Shown: positions 62,423-64,000 of the stretch, one piece after another
How positions within the stretch are numbered: the first letter of the stretch is position 1
Layout of the letters: each line of letters opens with the position of its first letter
Assembly (NCBI RefSeq): GCF_021023135.1
Contig: NZ_PGFV01000001.1
Span: 248,001 to 312,000, forward strand
DNA from: Brevibacterium sp. CCUG 69071
GTDB taxonomy: Bacteria > Actinomycetota > Actinomycetes > Actinomycetales > Brevibacteriaceae
Length of the DNA stretch: 64,000 nt
Direction of reading: 5' to 3'
Program-made: the position numbers and the translations under genes
The notes under the pieces: model-generated
Seen by the model: only the letters and a program-made list of their open reading frames with translations
What the model was told of the DNA's origin: nothing
Database searches by the model: none

Positions 62423-63929
62423 GATCGCCGTCCTCTCACTGCGTGGAGTCGGATTCACCTATCGACAGAAGACTGCCGCCGCCCTGACCGACATCGACCT
62501 CGAAATCGAGCCGGGCAGCCTTCATGCGGTGCTCGGCCCCCTCGAATCGGGAACCTCGACCTTGGCCCGCCTCGTCGTCGGACTCCTCAGCGACCGAGGG
62601 GAGATGACCGGCCACCTCGAGGTTCACGGCACCGCAGTCATGCTCGGCGATGATCCGGAGGCCCAACTGAGCGGGATGACCGGTCGCGTGGCCGATGAGG
62701 TGCAGCTGCCCAGGCGACTCCACGGCGCCGATTCCGCCACCGCTCGGAGTTGCGCCGAGGCGGCGCTGCGGAGTCTCGGCATCGAGGACCTATGGCCGCG
62801 TCGACTGGACACCCTTTCGGGAGGGCAGCGCCAACTGGTCGCCCTGGCGAGCCTGCTGACTCTCGGCCCGGAACTCCTCGTCCTTGACCAGCCGTCCCTG
62901 TCCCTGGACCCCGCAGCGCGCACGCGCTTGGCGGATGCATTGAGTGACTACCGTGAGCGCGGGGGAGCGGTGCTCATCACCGGCCACCAGTCCGATGAGC
63001 TCACCGCAGTCTGCGACGAGCTCAGCCTCCTCGACCGCGGCAGACTCTTGCGGGTGTCCGAGCAGGAGCAATCATGGACACCGGCCGCGACACAGAGAGC
63101 GGCATCGACTGCGGCACTGACAGCCGGAGGGGTCTGGGCGACGGCATACACCGAAACCACTGAGCTCGCCTCGGACTCGGACACCACGCCAGAGGCCGAG
63201 AACTTGAGAACAGACGTCCCACCGCTGCTCGTTGTCGATCGTCTGCGCGTCGTCCGCGGAGAGTCTGCGGTGCTCGACTCCATCGACCTCGAGCTGCGGC
63301 GCGGCGAATCGGTGACCATCATGGGCCCTAATGGAGCCGGAAAATCGACGCTGCTGCGGGGTCTGCTCGGTCTGCTCGAACCCACGGCGGAGTGCACCGG
63401 CACGATCACGGTCGGCCACCTCGGCGCGGATCTGCGCATCGACGGCCTGCCGAGTCATGAACGGGCGGCCCACTTGGGGTGGGCGGGCCAGGATCCCGGG
63501 ATCCAGCTCTCGGCACGGACCGTGGCCGCCGAGCTGACGACCGCCGTTCCGCTGCCTGCTCATCGTCGTCGGGACCGCGAATCCGTGTGGGCGAAGCGTC
63601 AGGCACAGGTCGGAGAGGCGATCGCGGCGGTGGAACTGACCGGGCTTGCCGAGGTCCATCCCTTCGACCTCGACATCGCCCGGCGCAAGGATCTCGTGGC
63701 GGCGACGGCGCTGCTGTCGGCAGCGACGATCCTGCTCCTCGACGAACCGACACTGGGCCGGGATCAGCGCGCCATCGACCGACTGAACTTGTTCATCGCC
63801 GATTTTCTCCACCGTGGCGGGGCCGTCCTCTCGACCACCCACGACCGCCGATGGGCGTACGAGAACGCACACCGGGTGCTCCATCTGCGGAAGGGGCGGC
63901 TCGAGACGATGGACACGTCCGCGGAATGA
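62415..63929 (+). CDS. ecfA: Fused ECF ATPase with one degenerate composite site
   Basis: This 504-residue protein contains two ABC ATPase domains (about 5-215 and 270-500). Domain 1 lacks the P-loop lysine (GPLESGTST at 41-49; K replaced by T47), has Q159 in place of the catalytic glutamate (LVLDQPS) but keeps the signature LSGGQ (134-138). Domain 2 has a full Walker A (GPNGAGKST, 304-312) and Walker B (LLLLDEPT, with E444) but its signature is replaced by DIARRK (420-425). Pairing domain 2's nucleotide site with domain 1's LSGGQ gives one intact site; the other is dead. GTG start, overlapping ecfT. Confidence 0.93.
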   Translation: MSEIAVLSLRGVGFTYRQKTAAALTDIDLEIEPGSLHAVLGPLESGTSTLARLVVGLLSDRGEMTGHLEVHGTAVMLGDDPEAQLSGMTGRVADEVQLPRRLHGADSATARSCAEAALRSLGIEDLWPRRLDTLSGGQRQLVALASLLTLGPELLVLDQPSLSLDPAARTRLADALSDYRERGGAVLITGHQSDELTAVCDELSLLDRGRLLRVSEQEQSWTPAATQRAASTAALTAGGVWATAYTETTELASDSDTTPEAENLRTDVPPLLVVDRLRVVRGESAVLDSIDLELRRGESVTIMGPNGAGKSTLLRGLLGLLEPTAECTGTITVGHLGADLRIDGLPSHERAAHLGWAGQDPGIQLSARTVAAELTTAVPLPAHRRRDRESVWAKRQAQVGEAIAAVELTGLAEVHPFDLDIARRKDLVAATALLSAATILLLDEPTLGRDQRAIDRLNLFIADFLHRGGAVLSTTHDRRWAYENAHRVLHLRKGRLETMDTSAE

Positions 63930-64000
63930 GCCCACCTGCTGTCTTCGCTCGCGCTGCGCCGCTACACGGCAGGGGTGGCCACCGCGGTGCCGATCATGTG
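63930..64000. other. Window end, next gene not resolved
   Basis: An ATGA at 63926-63929 could start another plus-strand gene, and the in-phase frame after the stop (LLSSLALRRYTAG...) also looks protein-like. Too little is visible to choose. Confidence 0.3.

Noticed and set aside
63930..64000. A further gene after ecfA
   Set aside because: Two frames are plausible and too few bases remain to decide.

Overview
The window is high-GC, gene-dense bacterial DNA that looks like a chromosome segment of a mycothiol-using actinobacterium. The markers are a WhiB1-type Fe-S regulator, a mycothiol S-conjugate amidase (Mca), a 180-kDa-class NAD-glutamate dehydrogenase, a PdtaS-type histidine kinase, an Rv3235-family protein beside secA, and many actinobacteria-only small families (DUF2505, DUF4245, DUF4307, DUF6912). 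The protein style fits Micrococcales, and Brevibacterium is my best guess; that placement is inference, not a search result.

Layout. 1-9.4 kb: a cut-off membrane protein, a DUF2993-like lipoidal-binding protein, a YcaQ/AlkX DNA glycosylase, secA, and then a cluster of Rv3235-family, LysM, Sm-like, excisionase-type HTH, SAF (CpaB-like) and degenerate CpaE-like genes. 9.4-25.4 kb: small conserved actinobacterial genes, gdh, pdtaS facing whiB1, a gamma-carbonic-anhydrase-like protein, an LpdA-type quinone dehydrogenase, a DGPF protein coupled to an ECF42-type sigma factor, a biotin carboxylase/BCCP subunit, maf and an SGNH-like protein. 25.4-42.2 kb: an AI-2E transporter, greA, DUF4307, mca, trhA, uppS, phoH, fumarase, beta-carbonic anhydrase, glpX, DUF4245, xseB/xseA, rmuC and ychF. 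As far as I recall, this gene set and order resemble the mycobacterial Rv1080c-Rv1112 block. It is core housekeeping DNA.

42.2-47.0 kb is an accessory island placed exactly at the 3' end of ychF. It carries higBA, an alpha/beta hydrolase, a DUF4238 gene, a nucleotidyltransferase with an N-terminal winged helix, and a DUF1801 gene. The last 24-27 bases of ychF (encoding VVEFRFNV) recur, more or less diverged, at least four more times, each copy standing at the end of one gene module. This is the most unusual structure in the window and reads as serial insertion of gene cassettes into the ychF terminus.

47-58 kb holds small regulator/target pairs: oxidoreductase with TetR; the folate-independent methionine synthase pair mesD-mesX with a divergent LysR gene; HxlR with a VOC-SRPBCC operon and a RibD-C-like reductase, sharing a 9-5-9 operator. 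Between them lie arfB, an acyltransferase and several orphan genes. 57.9-64 kb ends with a sugar kinase, a DUF2695 protein and a four-gene operon: nucleoside hydrolase, then ECF transporter S, T and fused ATPase. The fused ATPase has one intact and one degenerate composite site.

Most convergent gene pairs are separated by long perfect hairpins that should terminate transcription from both sides. No rRNA, tRNA, CRISPR array, transposase or integrase was recognised.
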